This document shows, piece by piece, positions 1 to 7,617 of a stretch of 35,506 bases of DNA. The stretch's first letter is position 1, and each line of letters opens with the position of its first letter. Location: NCBI GenBank assembly GCA_910585605.1, contig CAJUFL010000041.1, positions 1-35,506 on the forward strand, given 5' to 3'. The notes under the pieces are model-generated. The model had not been told where the DNA came from. It ran no database searches and saw nothing but the letters and a program-made list of their open reading frames with translations. The position numbers were made by a program, and so were the translations under genes. Source of the stretch: an uncultured Lachnospiraceae bacterium (lineage in GTDB: Bacteria > Bacillota > Clostridia > Lachnospirales > Lachnospiraceae).

Positions 1-29
1 ACAATAAATTTCAACTTTTTTCATTTTTG

Positions 30-160
30 CTATTGACATTTATTAGCTGGACTAACGATCAGACAGCGATATTTTTTATCGTCTTTCCAAAAAAATGTGA
101 ATTTCATCCACTCTGCCCTAAATTCTGCAATAATATCCTTTGAGAGAAATTTGGAGTTAG
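30..160 (-). other. C-terminal coding remnant, unknown protein
   Basis: An open frame without its own start ends at a TAG at 30-32. It reads ...FRAEWMKFTFFWKDDKKY... and ends SPANKCQ. It lies just downstream of, and in a different frame from, the SUKH tail at 167-385. I do not recognise the family. It looks like the end of a gene whose start was lost when cassettes recombined here, but chance openness in AT-rich DNA cannot be excluded. Confidence 0.25.
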
Positions 161-166
161 TCCCAG

Positions 167-385
167 TCAGACTAACATTTGTACAAACTCTGAAAATGTA
201 TTTGCCACTTTATATGTAACCGGTTCAAAATCCCCTGATTCCTCGTGACTCCATACACAAATAAACGGATTCTCCTTATCTTCCCTATAATCCAGACATA
301 CATAATCCCCTGCAAATAATTCTGCTATAGGCAAAACCTCTACACCAATCAAATCTTCATTATCTGTAAGACGCTCTCCTATACT
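167..385 (-). pseudogene. SMI1/KNR4 (SUKH) family protein, C-terminal remnant
   Basis: The frame is open from about 385 and gives a typical SUKH C-terminal half: SIGERLTDNEDLIG, then PIAELFAGDYVCLDYR and a tail VTYKVANTFSEF. SUKH proteins are commonly immunity proteins for polymorphic or contact-dependent toxins. A full domain needs roughly 80 more residues upstream, and these are absent because a stop (386-388) precedes the fragment. The only start is a TTG at 350-352 with no clear ribosome site. The preceding gene (360-653) reads into the same bases in another frame, so the junction lies near 390. I read this as a truncated immunity gene left by recombination. Confidence 0.75.
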
Positions 386-653
386 CTAATAAAACTTTTT
401 CTTCTATACACACAACCCATTCCGGAAATGAAAATTCATGTAATGTCTTATTAACCACATTATGGTAATAAATGGATCTAACTTCCTCAAAATATTGTTT
501 TACATTTTCCTCTAATAATTCCCCGCCCTTTTTTAAGAAATCCTGTTTTTTGTCATCAGAAATAAGAATTCCTAATTCTTCTTTTCCAAAATATTGATTA
601 AAAATTTGTTCATTTTCCTTTAGTATTTTTATCCGTTTTTCAAAAATATTCAT
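360..653 (-). CDS. hypothetical protein, possible immunity protein
   Basis: About 97 residues, charged and mostly helical in character, starting MNIFEKRIKI. I prefer the ATG at 653 because GGAG lies about 10 bases upstream of it; an alternative start is at 680. There is no signal peptide, membrane segment or recognised motif. Its last codons (EYRRASYR) are read from DNA that encodes the SUKH remnant in another frame, so the natural C-terminus may have been replaced. It sits among immunity-type genes, which suggests but does not prove that role. Confidence 0.5.
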   Translation of the reverse strand: MNIFEKRIKILKENEQIFNQYFGKEELGILISDDKKQDFLKKGGELLEENVKQYFEEVRSIYYHNVVNKTLHEFSFPEWVVCIEEKVLLEYRRASYR

Positions 654-689
654 CTCTATTTTTCTCCATAACAGGCACAATAGTTGGCA

Positions 690-953
690 TTAAGCTTTAT
701 CTTCTTTGATCAACCTCTCATGAAAGGACAGAATTTTTCCCTCTTTAGAAAAACCATACGTCCTGACCTTAACAGCCTTTTCTTTCGATATATAATTGTC
801 TTCACCATCCGGATAATAGTTCATTACTCTTGACACCTCATCTGGCAAATGATCTGTCAGAATTTCTATCTCTGCACCATGATTTATCTGCCCATCCATA
901 TGCTCCAGAAAATGAGCGACATCATCAATGCCTGCTTTTTTCGAAAATCCCAT
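690..953 (-). CDS. hypothetical protein, probably the C-terminal part of the 884-1669 gene
   Basis: 87 residues from an ATG at 953, beginning MGFSKKAGIDDVAHFLEHMD and rich in acidic residues. It overlaps the upstream gene by 70 bases in another frame. In that overlap the upstream frame degenerates into a hydrophobic tail (MMSLIFWSIWMGR), while this frame stays protein-like. A six-A run (plus-strand T run 936-941) lies inside the overlap. One extra A would turn RKKQA into RKKAGIDD and join both frames into one protein of about 320 residues. I therefore think this is the true C-terminus of the neighbour, split by a real or artefactual indel. No family is recognised. Confidence 0.45.
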   Translation of the reverse strand: MGFSKKAGIDDVAHFLEHMDGQINHGAEIEILTDHLPDEVSRVMNYYPDGEDNYISKEKAVKVRTYGFSKEGKILSFHERLIKEDKA

Positions 954-1669
954 TGGATTTTCCTATTCTCTTCTTTATCATAAGCCCATATGTTTTCATA
1001 TAATGTTATTCGAATCACATCATTGCCTAATTCTTTATTCTCGCAGCAGTTATCAAACTTTCGTAATCTCTCCTTATCTATATATTGATAATATGCTTTT
1101 CCGAACCACATCTTATGACAAGAACCAAACCAGATTCCTTTGGGTCTATGGCTATGCCCGGGATTATATTCAATATCCACAATCTCCTCCTTCAAGCCAA
1201 CCTCTCTTATTTTCGTTCTGATCCCATCAAGACTTTTATTTTTAGACGTATAATACAACAGGTTTTCCGCATTCTGCCAAAAATCATCTTCTAATGCACA
1301 TTTTATCGCTACAATACCGCATTGTGACATAAAATAATCAAGCATACTGTCAAAATCAACCAAGGCTAAGCTTTTATCAATAATGAAAGAAAGCGTTATT
1401 GTTTCAGGTGTTTGCACATTTTTTGATATGGAACACCTGTTTTTTTCATCAGATATCGATAACGATGTTCTCTCGCTATTCAACTCTTTCGCTAATTCAT
1501 CCTGAAATTTCTTTTCATTATATTTGCAGGTCTTCCCATTGCTTATATAAAAACCCCGCATCCGTTCTGGAACAAAACATTTACTTACATTTAAACACCA
1601 TTCCTTAACCATTTCCAATGTGGCATCCTTGAAATAACAAATGAATTTCAACAAGATCCTTTCATCCAT
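884..1669 (-). CDS. hypothetical protein, likely frameshifted at its C-terminus
   Basis: 261 residues from an ATG at 1669 with a strong site (AAAGGAG, 7 bases upstream). It is a soluble protein with no signal peptide and no recognised domain. The middle contains EYNPGHSHRPKGIWFGSCHK, which includes an HSH cluster and conserved-looking aromatics. The last 20 or so residues, after QWDFRKKQA, look like out-of-frame translation, and the 690-953 frame continues the protein better (see that entry). The RhuM gene ends 66 bases upstream and points the same way. Context suggests an accessory or immunity role, which is inference only. Confidence 0.5.
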   Translation of the reverse strand: MDERILLKFICYFKDATLEMVKEWCLNVSKCFVPERMRGFYISNGKTCKYNEKKFQDELAKELNSERTSLSISDEKNRCSISKNVQTPETITLSFIIDKSLALVDFDSMLDYFMSQCGIVAIKCALEDDFWQNAENLLYYTSKNKSLDGIRTKIREVGLKEEIVDIEYNPGHSHRPKGIWFGSCHKMWFGKAYYQYIDKERLRKFDNCCENKELGNDVIRITLYENIWAYDKEENRKIQWDFRKKQALMMSLIFWSIWMGR

Positions 1670-1735
1670 TTTAAAACTCCTTTATCCTCTAGTATCGGGA
1701 ATCCTTTTGTTTTTCATTGATTATATATATGGAAG

Positions 1736-2752
1736 TCATTTTTCCTGTTTTATTTGCTTCGTTTCCTCAATCAATAAATCAACCTCATTTGCTTCTATCG
1801 CTTTCCTATTTTCATCATAAAGCTCATATTGCTTGTAGGCATGAGCCTTTGCCTGGTTTGCAGAAATATGACCAGTACCGGATAGCACCTCCCGACCCGT
1901 CATATTCAAAAAATTATCGAGATAAGTTTCCCAATCTTTCATATACATGGGGATATGCCTGCGGGCTTGGTCCTCTGCAAAGTCCAGATACATAGTGACT
2001 ACTCTGTTTAATTCCCGCATTTCATCTTCATAAAGATAATTTTTTGCAATATCCACATCTTTCTTTCGGACCTTTGCCCCCTCAAAGGCAGTTAATCCCA
2101 TGTTATTTTGGGTTGCATCTGCTCTTTGCATAATAACTTCTGCAGCAGTGTGTCCATGAACTCCGTAATGTATTTTATTCTGTACCGTTTTAAAGAATAA
2201 CTGTGCCTCTTTATCATTACTGGAATAATCAATGGATGTTTTATATATATCGCAAATTTTCTGATAAAATCGTTTTTCAGAAGCCCGAATTTCCCGAATC
2301 CGCTCTAATAATTCGTCAAAATAATCCTCGCCGTACTGTTTTGGATTTTTGAGCCGCTCATCATCCATAGCAAATCCCTTACGGGAATATTCCTCTAATA
2401 TATAGGAAGCCCAATTTCTGAAATGCATTCCCACATTGGAACGGACACGATAGCCAATGGCGAGAATCATTCTGAAATTATAATGTTTTTTCTTCCTTCT
2501 AATCGTTCTTTTCCCCTCTTTTTGAACTTGTAAGAATTCCTTACAAGTTGAAAGTTCATCTAATTCCCCGTCTGCATAAATATTGCGGATATGCATGGTT
2601 ATGTTTTGAGGCGTTGTATTATACAATTGAGCAAGGGAAGACTGATTCATCCAAATATCATCATTTTGAAAAAACACGTCAATTCTAGTGTCGCCCTTTT
2701 CTGTCTGATAAATAAGAATACTTCCTAATTCCATTATTTCATCATTCTCCAT
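1736..2752 (-). CDS. rhuM: RhuM family (virulence protein RhuM-like) protein
   Basis: 338 residues, the full length typical of the RhuM family. Family-like features are the N-terminal IYQTEKGDTRIDVFFQND, then IWMNQSSLAQLYNTTPQNIT, a helix-turn-helix-like element of the kind shared with phage regulatory proteins. These are followed by NFRMILAIGYRVRSNVGMHF and the C-terminal HIPMYMKDWETYLDNFL. The family was first named from a Salmonella pathogenicity island. Its molecular role is not settled, and members occur widely on mobile elements and in defence neighbourhoods. A ribosome site GGAAGGAG lies about 10 bases upstream. The gene looks intact and is transcribed toward the immunity-type genes below it. 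Confidence 0.9.
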   Translation of the reverse strand: MENDEIMELGSILIYQTEKGDTRIDVFFQNDDIWMNQSSLAQLYNTTPQNITMHIRNIYADGELDELSTCKEFLQVQKEGKRTIRRKKKHYNFRMILAIGYRVRSNVGMHFRNWASYILEEYSRKGFAMDDERLKNPKQYGEDYFDELLERIREIRASEKRFYQKICDIYKTSIDYSSNDKEAQLFFKTVQNKIHYGVHGHTAAEVIMQRADATQNNMGLTAFEGAKVRKKDVDIAKNYLYEDEMRELNRVVTMYLDFAEDQARRHIPMYMKDWETYLDNFLNMTGREVLSGTGHISANQAKAHAYKQYELYDENRKAIEANEVDLLIEETKQIKQEK

Positions 2753-2830
2753 TTAGCAAATTCTCCTTCCTGTCTTTTGTCCGGCTTTTATACACGTTAT
2801 GTTAATCGGCATCACTATTAAACCAGAATT

Positions 2831-3196
2831 TCATGCCTCAAATCCAATCACAATCCACTCATCTATAATATCCCAAAACTTAATATGATAACGTGGCAAT
2901 TTTGAAGTATACCATAAGGTTGCATTATCCTCTCTACAATTTAATGCATCTAATACAACATATACCCCCATTCCATTTCCAAAAAATCCAAATGCCGACT
3001 CTAATTGAATTTCAAGAGAATCCTCTCGTCCTTCAACGATTTCCCAATATTCATCTCCCAAATATAATATATCATATTGAGAGTATAACCCCATACTTCC
3101 ACTTGCATAATAAGTAAAACCATTATGCAAATCCTGATAAAAATTTTGAACCGTTTCGGGAAACTTCTTCCAATAATTTTCTAATTCATTTATCAA
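2831..3196 (-). CDS. SMI1/KNR4 (SUKH) family protein, C-terminal half
   Basis: 121 residues with the SUKH pattern: FYQDLHNGFTYYASGSMGL, AFGFFGNGMGVYVVLDALNC, and the end FWDIIDEWIVIGFEA. SUKH proteins usually neutralise toxins. The only usable start is a TTG (3194-3196) overlapping the TGA of the upstream ORF, with no good ribosome site. Full SUKH proteins of this kind have about 100 more residues before this region, and the upstream 112-residue ORF supplies just that length. I favour one protein of about 230 residues split by a one-base indel near 3195. Translational coupling of two genes is the alternative. Confidence 0.7.
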   Translation of the reverse strand: MINELENYWKKFPETVQNFYQDLHNGFTYYASGSMGLYSQYDILYLGDEYWEIVEGREDSLEIQLESAFGFFGNGMGVYVVLDALNCREDNATLWYTSKLPRYHIKFWDIIDEWIVIGFEA

Positions 3197-3519
3197 CTGA
3201 TGGTTAATGGATTTCCACCCTCATAATATAGTATTTCTCCATTCTTTGATGCCACACTATATAGCAAAGAATATTTCCCTCCGTATGTAATTAATTCAAC
3301 ATTTTTTAAATTTCTTTTTAAATATAAAATTGTATTACTTAAGCATTTACCAGCTACTTTATCCCAAATCGACATAACTGTATTTATTCTATCACTTGTG
3401 CTGCTTAAATTGTGAAACTGCTTCCAACTAGTCGGAAGATTCTCAATACCATCAAATCCATCCTGCACAATTTCAACATCTTTATGATACTTTTTCAAAT
3501 AATTTATCTTATGCTCCAT
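3193..3519 (-). CDS. probable N-terminal half of a SUKH-type protein (alternatively a small toxin domain)
   Basis: 108 residues from an ATG at 3519. That start has AGTGAGGG five bases upstream, better than the GTG at 3531. The sequence opens MEHKINYLKKYHKD, contains MSIWDKVAGKCLSNTILYLK and ends ILYYEGGNPLTIS. It is cytosolic with no membrane segment. It overlaps the next ORF by four bases (TTGA). Two readings are possible: the N-terminal domain of the SUKH protein that follows, separated by a frameshift, or an orphan toxin domain coupled to its immunity gene. Length and the EGGNPL ending favour the first. Confidence 0.5.
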   Translation of the reverse strand: MEHKINYLKKYHKDVEIVQDGFDGIENLPTSWKQFHNLSSTSDRINTVMSIWDKVAGKCLSNTILYLKRNLKNVELITYGGKYSLLYSVASKNGEILYYEGGNPLTIS

Positions 3520-3747
3520 GATTACCCTCACTTTCGAGTCAAATCGTATAGGTAATATAACTCAATCTTCGCACTGAAATAAGTATCAATACACCTTGAA
3601 AATTCAAGACGCATAGCTAAAATTTATATACAAAGTTTCAATAAATTAGTAGTAAAACTCCCAGCATTAAACCAATATAGCCACCAATTGCCAGCAAAAA
3701 CATTTGCAGCCATATAAAAAATGTTCCATAAGCAAAGATTCCTCTTT
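3520..3747 (-). other. gap holding the frameshifted tail of the DUF3592-like gene
   Basis: Apart from the out-of-frame transmembrane tail at 3638-3773, I see no gene, terminator or clear promoter between the SUKH-type pair and the DUF3592-like ORF. Confidence 0.4.
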
Positions 3748-3773
3748 TTATAATTGCATCATCTTGATTTTTT
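3638..3773 (-). pseudogene. displaced C-terminal transmembrane tail of the DUF3592-like gene
   Basis: In the -1 frame relative to 3748-4083, the sequence continues as NQDDAIIKRGIFAYGTFF and then a second membrane helix rich in L, I and G, ending with a TGA at 3638-3640. DUF3592 proteins normally end with a second membrane helix, which the called ORF lacks. The frames meet in a seven-A run (plus-strand T run 3768-3774). One extra A, or a -1 slip on the run, would join ...YNPKK to NQDDAIIKRG and give a protein of about 149 residues. Confidence 0.6.
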
Positions 3774-4083
3774 TAGGGTTATAGCAAACAATGACATTAT
3801 CACCAATCTCATACTTTTGTATACGGCTTGTTTTGTCTGCAATTTCATAGCTTGTTCCTTTCCAAACAAATTGAACGACAGGAATCTTCACAACACTTCC
3901 AAAACTCCCTATTTTCATATTCTCTTCCCCTATCACCTCTCCTGTTACTTCTACATGATTTCTTCCATAACGGATTGGAAATATTCTATTAAATGCTTTA
4001 AATCCTTCTACAATGCAAAAAAGAAAACAGACTATTATTGTCATAAGGCTAAACATTATATCAATAATTTCAAATAAATCCAT
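3748..4083 (-). CDS. DUF3592-like membrane protein, truncated by a frameshift
   Basis: 111 residues. The start at 4083 has AGGGGG eight bases upstream and overlaps the stop of an upstream coding remnant (TAAATG). There is one N-terminal membrane helix (about residues 7-27), then a small beta-rich domain with VTGEVIGEENM, VQFVWKGTSYEIA and IGDNVIVCYNPKK. This matches DUF3592-type proteins, whose function is unknown. The ORF stops just after YNPKK, and the expected second helix is out of frame downstream (3638-3773). The break is in an A7 run, so sequencing error, recent mutation or slippage are all possible. Confidence 0.65.
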   Translation of the reverse strand: MDLFEIIDIMFSLMTIIVCFLFCIVEGFKAFNRIFPIRYGRNHVEVTGEVIGEENMKIGSFGSVVKIPVVQFVWKGTSYEIADKTSRIQKYEIGDNVIVCYNPKKIKMMQL

Positions 4084-4194
4084 TTATTTATTCCCCCTTA
4101 AATGGTATAGCAAATTCCACACATCTTCAAAACTGTCATATTCCATTGCCCAATCAAATAATATATCCTTCACCTGTGTTTGCAGCTTCTGCGG
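4084..4194 (-). other. C-terminal coding remnant, unknown protein
   Basis: An open frame of 36 residues without a start reads VKDILFDWAMEYDSFEDVW and ends LLYHLRGNK. Its stop overlaps the start of the DUF3592-like gene. It is protein-like (acidic and aromatic) but I cannot assign it. It fits the pattern of gene ends left behind in this locus. Confidence 0.3.
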
Positions 4195-4216
4195 TTACCA
4201 TCAGAAAGGAAACATA

Positions 4217-4372
4217 TTAACGGATGGCTTTGACATTATCATCATGTCCCAGTTTTTTAAACTGCTTATTGTTTTTCAGATTCAACTCGGTGATTTGATT
4301 ATTATGGCAATACAGTTCTTCAATCTTTTTGCAGCCTCCGTTTTCTTTGCTCTTCATCTCCTGTATTGTCAT
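4217..4372 (-). CDS. leucine-rich-repeat remnant or 51-residue mini-LRR protein
   Basis: A 51-residue ORF from an ATG at 4370-4372, preceded by GGAGGGGAAGG. It reads ...KKIEELYCHNNQITELNLKN..., a clear leucine-rich-repeat turn (L-x-C-x-x-N-x-I-x-x-L-x-L), and ends DDNVKAIR. One and a half repeats are too few for a stable LRR domain, so this is most likely the last piece of a longer LRR protein. The good ribosome site means it could still be translated. It lies just downstream of the GNAT gene. Confidence 0.45.
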   Translation of the reverse strand: MTIQEMKSKENGGCKKIEELYCHNNQITELNLKNNKQFKKLGHDDNVKAIR

Positions 4373-4395
4373 CCTTCCCCTCCGATTCTGCTTGT

Positions 4396-4875
4396 TTATC
4401 TCGCATTCAAATATATCGTATACTCACTTGGATCAAATTCATCCCCGTACCCATGGTCGATTGGATCCACAAAACCATATTTAAAATAAATATGCTTTGC
4501 AATCTCATTATCATCCTCCACCCCAATCGTAAACTCCGTATATCCCTTTGCTTCCATAACCTTCAGCACATAGTCAAGCAATTTTTGTCCAAGCCCCTTC
4601 CCCCTGTACGCTTCCTCCAGTCTGTATGCTGACAGGTAAACCCTGCGCCCGGGAATTGTTTCGGTTTGCAGTTCATGACTGGTATAATACACTGTTATCT
4701 CTCCAATCATGCCTGTTTCTGCCTCTATCACAAAAACATCTATCTCTTTATTTGCAAGCAGATTCATACGTTCCGCCCTGTATTTCTTCCAGATTTCCTC
4801 ATCGCCTGGAAACAACTTCTTCAAGCTGTCAAATTCGTCTTCACCGAGCATTCTAAACCTAATACCCTGTTCCAT
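4396..4875 (-). CDS. GNAT family N-acetyltransferase
   Basis: 159 residues of the GNAT fold, transferring acetyl from acetyl-CoA to an unknown amine. Motif A is seen in YRGKGLGQKLLDYVL (the R-x-x-G-x-G pyrophosphate loop). Before it are the strand MIGEITVYY and the segment RRVYLSAYRLEEAYRG. After it comes YTEFTIGVEDDNEIAKHIYFK, then YGFVDPIDHGYGDEF. The length is typical for a single GNAT domain. The substrate cannot be told from sequence. The gene appears intact, unlike many neighbours. Confidence 0.9.
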   Translation of the reverse strand: MEQGIRFRMLGEDEFDSLKKLFPGDEEIWKKYRAERMNLLANKEIDVFVIEAETGMIGEITVYYTSHELQTETIPGRRVYLSAYRLEEAYRGKGLGQKLLDYVLKVMEAKGYTEFTIGVEDDNEIAKHIYFKYGFVDPIDHGYGDEFDPSEYTIYLNAR

Positions 4876-5001
4876 TTCTCAAAACCTCCTAAACGATTAT
4901 ACCATAGTCATGAGCAAAACTCACTATTTTCAATATGCCGTTGTCTTTTTAATTAACTAACATGATAATGCACACACAGAGCATGGGATATATACCGGTT
5001 T

Positions 5002-5691
5002 TCAGCATAAACTCCCAATAAAGGTCAATATATACAGTACAATACACGTAATATTGGTATCCATAAATGCCTTATAGGCAGCTTGATAGGTCATCAGCTT
5101 CTGTGCCTCGTCACAGCACGAAAGCCAGACCTCATTAAATTTGAAATCAAACACGTTTCCCTGCTTTTCCGGATTCAATTTCTTCTCAATATCCACAATT
5201 CCTTTTGGAACAAGCAGCTCGACTGCCAAAAGTACAACAAAGAAAATGCAGTCAGCAATTACAATAACCGCCTCATAACCACCATTCTTTCCATAAGAAA
5301 CAAATTCCACCAGCCATATCACACATCCAAAAAAGAAAATATTCATAATTGACATCACATTTGATAAAATCAATGACTGATTTAATTTGTCCTCCAGACA
5401 ATCCCACAAATTATTATTCTCAGAATCAGCCTGCAGTGTCTTATACATTTTTTTACAGGAAAGATAAAGCATACACACCACAAACAGCGACACAACCGCC
5501 AACACGAGGTAAAACGGCGGCATAATTGATGCAAAACTGTTCTTTAACACCTTGAGCACGGCTTCCAGATTACCGCTCTTCTCACCTCTTGCCACGAGTC
5601 TGCCTGCTAAATAACCTGCTCCATATAGCACTGCCATAACCACAATAAATGTAATATAAATTTTTTTGTCACTTTTCTTATTCTTTTTCAT
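5002..5691 (-). CDS. DUF3169-like membrane protein
   Basis: 229 residues from the ATG at 5691, chosen over 5715 because GGAGGACGGAG lies directly upstream. There are about five hydrophobic segments: near residues 13-33, 54-74, 110-130, 140-160 and the C-terminus. Between them are a cytosolic loop (KKMYKTLQADSENNNLWDC) and a soluble part (NEVWLSCCDEAQKLMTYQAA). The pattern matches DUF3169 proteins, which are commonly encoded right after a small XRE regulator. That is the arrangement here, since its start overlaps the end of 5678-5899. Function is unknown. Confidence 0.75.
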   Translation of the reverse strand: MKKNKKSDKKIYITFIVVMAVLYGAGYLAGRLVARGEKSGNLEAVLKVLKNSFASIMPPFYLVLAVVSLFVVCMLYLSCKKMYKTLQADSENNNLWDCLEDKLNQSLILSNVMSIMNIFFFGCVIWLVEFVSYGKNGGYEAVIVIADCIFFVVLLAVELLVPKGIVDIEKKLNPEKQGNVFDFKFNEVWLSCCDEAQKLMTYQAAYKAFMDTNITCIVLYILTFIGSLC

Positions 5692-5899
5692 TTTCTCCGT
5701 CCTCCGTATACTCAAAAATATCCTCTACCTTACAACTACATACCCATGCAAGCTTTAATGCCAGAGTCACCGATGGCGAGTAATCTCCCCTTTCAATCTG
5801 GCTGATTGTCTGTCTGGAGGTCTGGACTAATCTGCCCATCTCCTGCTGGTTGACACCAAGCCTCGCACGGTATTCCTTTAAATGATTATTTAGCGGCAT
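5678..5899 (-). CDS. small XRE-family transcriptional regulator
   Basis: 73 residues, essentially one Cro/CI-type helix-turn-helix domain: YRARLGVNQQEMGRLVQTSR, then QTISQIERGDYSPSVTLALK. It is the short class (YgzD-like) that pairs with membrane proteins. The ribosome site AAGGAGG lies six bases before the ATG. The gene overlaps the start of the DUF3169-like gene, so the two are co-translated. The start also overlaps the end of a membrane-protein remnant (5886-6020). Confidence 0.9.
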   Translation of the reverse strand: MPLNNHLKEYRARLGVNQQEMGRLVQTSRQTISQIERGDYSPSVTLALKLAWVCSCKVEDIFEYTEDGENEKE

Positions 5900-6020
5900 C
5901 GCTTTCCTCCTTTTTTCCCTGAATCAAATCAAATGTATCCATCGGATTCACTACGCTGGCATAACCAACACTCAGCCACAAAAAACCAAAATAGCATGCC
6001 ATAGATACTTTACTATTTGC
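5886..6020 (-). pseudogene. C-terminal remnant of a small membrane protein
   Basis: An open frame ending with a TAA at 5886-5888 reads ...MACYFGFLWLSVGYASVV and ends DLIQGKKEESDAAK. It has one membrane helix and a charged tail, overlaps the XRE start, and has no good start of its own. It begins just after the terminator hairpin at 6024-6052. It looks like the end of a gene that once preceded the XRE gene in the same operon. Confidence 0.35.
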
Positions 6021-6023
6021 ATC

Positions 6024-6052
6024 AAAAAAGCAGCTCCCTATAAAGCTGCTTT
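6024..6052 (-). terminator. rho-independent terminator of the 6099-6674 gene
   Basis: On the minus strand the stem AGCAGCT/AGCTGCT (6044-6050 with 6029-6035) is followed by a T tract (plus-strand A run 6024-6029). It lies about 50 bases beyond the stop of the membrane XRE gene. Confidence 0.75.
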
Positions 6053-6098
6053 CGATTAAAACCCTATACGAATTGAAAAACTTTTTGCCGGAATGGTC

Positions 6099-6674
6099 CT
6101 ATCCAATCAACCAGGACATAATGGCACAGACAACCACTGCAAGGAGTCCGGCACCTACCCCAAGAAAAATCTTTTGATATATCCTCTTGCCGCTTTCACG
6201 GGCTTTTTCAATTTCGGATAATGTCGTTCCCTCCGTAAATGCCACAATTTCCTTATAAGTCTGAATATCCAGATATTTCTTGTGCTTCTCAACCTGAATC
6301 GCATAATACATACCGGTCGCTGCGATAATAAGGTAAATCCCCATTCCCCACCATCCAAAAAATTTGCCAAGCGGAATCGGCAAAATCAGCATTGCAATAA
6401 AAAATACTGCCAATATCGCACTTTCCTTTTGAAACTTCTCTCTTTCCTGTTCGCTAATCTCGTCTTTCATCCTTTCTACATCTCCTTTGACAAGCTGATC
6501 CAAGGACACAGAAAATACTTCACTTAACAGTAACAAACTTTTAATATCCGGATAAGTTTTATCATTTTCCCAGTTTGATATTGACTGTCTGGAAACAAAA
6601 CATATTTCCGCAAGCTGATCCTGCGACAATGATAATTCCGTCCTATACTTTTTAATCTGTTCTCCAAGCTTCAC
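6099..6674 (-). CDS. XRE-family regulator with C-terminal membrane helices
   Basis: About 191 residues from a GTG at 6674, which has GGGAGG seven bases upstream. The longer start at 6707 has no such site. Residues 1-60 are a helix-turn-helix domain (LSLSQDQLAEICFVSRQSIS, NWENDKTYPDIKSLLLLSEV). A charged linker leads to two or three hydrophobic helices (ILAVFFIAMLILPIPLGKFF, IYLIIAATGMYYAIQ, and GVGAGLLAVVVCAIMSWL at the end). This is a common Firmicute design, thought to link a membrane signal to gene control; the signal is unknown. Confidence 0.85.
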   Translation of the reverse strand: MKLGEQIKKYRTELSLSQDQLAEICFVSRQSISNWENDKTYPDIKSLLLLSEVFSVSLDQLVKGDVERMKDEISEQEREKFQKESAILAVFFIAMLILPIPLGKFFGWWGMGIYLIIAATGMYYAIQVEKHKKYLDIQTYKEIVAFTEGTTLSEIEKARESGKRIYQKIFLGVGAGLLAVVVCAIMSWLIG

Positions 6675-6802
6675 TTTTCTGCCTCCCATTAATTCCTGCC
6701 TAATCAACCTACCTCAAAAGAGACATTTTCGCAATCAAAGGTCTTTGACATCCTTTGTTTTCATGATGTCAAATGTGTTTTACATCATTTATGTCCTTTT
6801 TC

Positions 6803-7612
6803 TTATGAAAATAAATACTGATATTTCTGCCTTTGACTCATAATAATATCCCGGACTCTTTGTTTTATTTCATCCGGATAATATAACTCTTCTGCCAGCA
6901 GCTTATCCACATCTTTCCTGCCAAAATAAAACGCTATGTGCTTTCCGTATATTTGCTCCACCATATCCAGCTGCTCATCAAAATCCTGACAAATTGTCTT
7001 TGCCTCTGCTTCTCCTATCATTTCTTCAATCTTGCCATTCATCGGGTAATCCATTGTTGTGTCCGATAATAAAGCAGCTCCATTATCGAAAATCGGACAA
7101 TAGTGATATTCCCCCAAATCATCCATCAGTACTGCAATATTATGAGTATGACGGTCTTCATTCAAAAATATCGCATCTATCTCTACCAACTTACTTAAAT
7201 AAATTCCAAAATCCTGTAACCCGGTTATTCTAATTGTCTGCTCCACAAAAAAAGAAACCCGGTTTCTGTAGTTTTCTATCGAATATATGGCTCTGTTCAG
7301 ACTTTGACCATACATACTCTGAAATAACCGTTCTAATGTAATCAGTTTCCAGCCATCCGGCAGAAAATTCTTGCTTTTACAGCCATGATACCGATTAGAC
7401 TTATAGCATATTTCTTCTGTCTGATATGATATATATTCCTCCGGCTTCAAATTGCTATAAGCTAACAGCCTAGAAATGATATACTCCGACAATCCCTCAT
7501 ATCCGGTATAATCTGCCTTGTACCATATCCCATCATTCTCCCATTTTAACTGGTTTCCCTTTGAGGATTGCCTTGTCTGCATTTTGACAGTCTGTTCAAA
7601 CAGCTCTACCAT
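6803..7612 (-). CDS. HipA-like kinase (toxin of a type II TA pair)
   Basis: 269 residues from the ATG at 7612 (GAGAGGTG upstream), overlapping the antitoxin gene's end. The HipA-type kinase core is visible: the ATP-side lysine in GIWYKADY (K32), the catalytic loop FLNEDRHTHNIAVL (D153, with N158 following) and the metal-binding DNG in IFDNGAALLSD (D176). HipA kinases phosphorylate cytosolic targets such as aminoacyl-tRNA synthetases and stop growth. At about 269 residues it is much shorter than E. coli HipA (about 440) and lacks HipA's N-terminal subdomain. In three-gene HipBST systems that part is separate, and here it may be fused to the upstream regulator. The target is unknown. Confidence 0.85.
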   Translation of the reverse strand: MVELFEQTVKMQTRQSSKGNQLKWENDGIWYKADYTGYEGLSEYIISRLLAYSNLKPEEYISYQTEEICYKSNRYHGCKSKNFLPDGWKLITLERLFQSMYGQSLNRAIYSIENYRNRVSFFVEQTIRITGLQDFGIYLSKLVEIDAIFLNEDRHTHNIAVLMDDLGEYHYCPIFDNGAALLSDTTMDYPMNGKIEEMIGEAEAKTICQDFDEQLDMVEQIYGKHIAFYFGRKDVDKLLAEELYYPDEIKQRVRDIIMSQRQKYQYLFS

Positions 7613-7617
7613 ATCTG

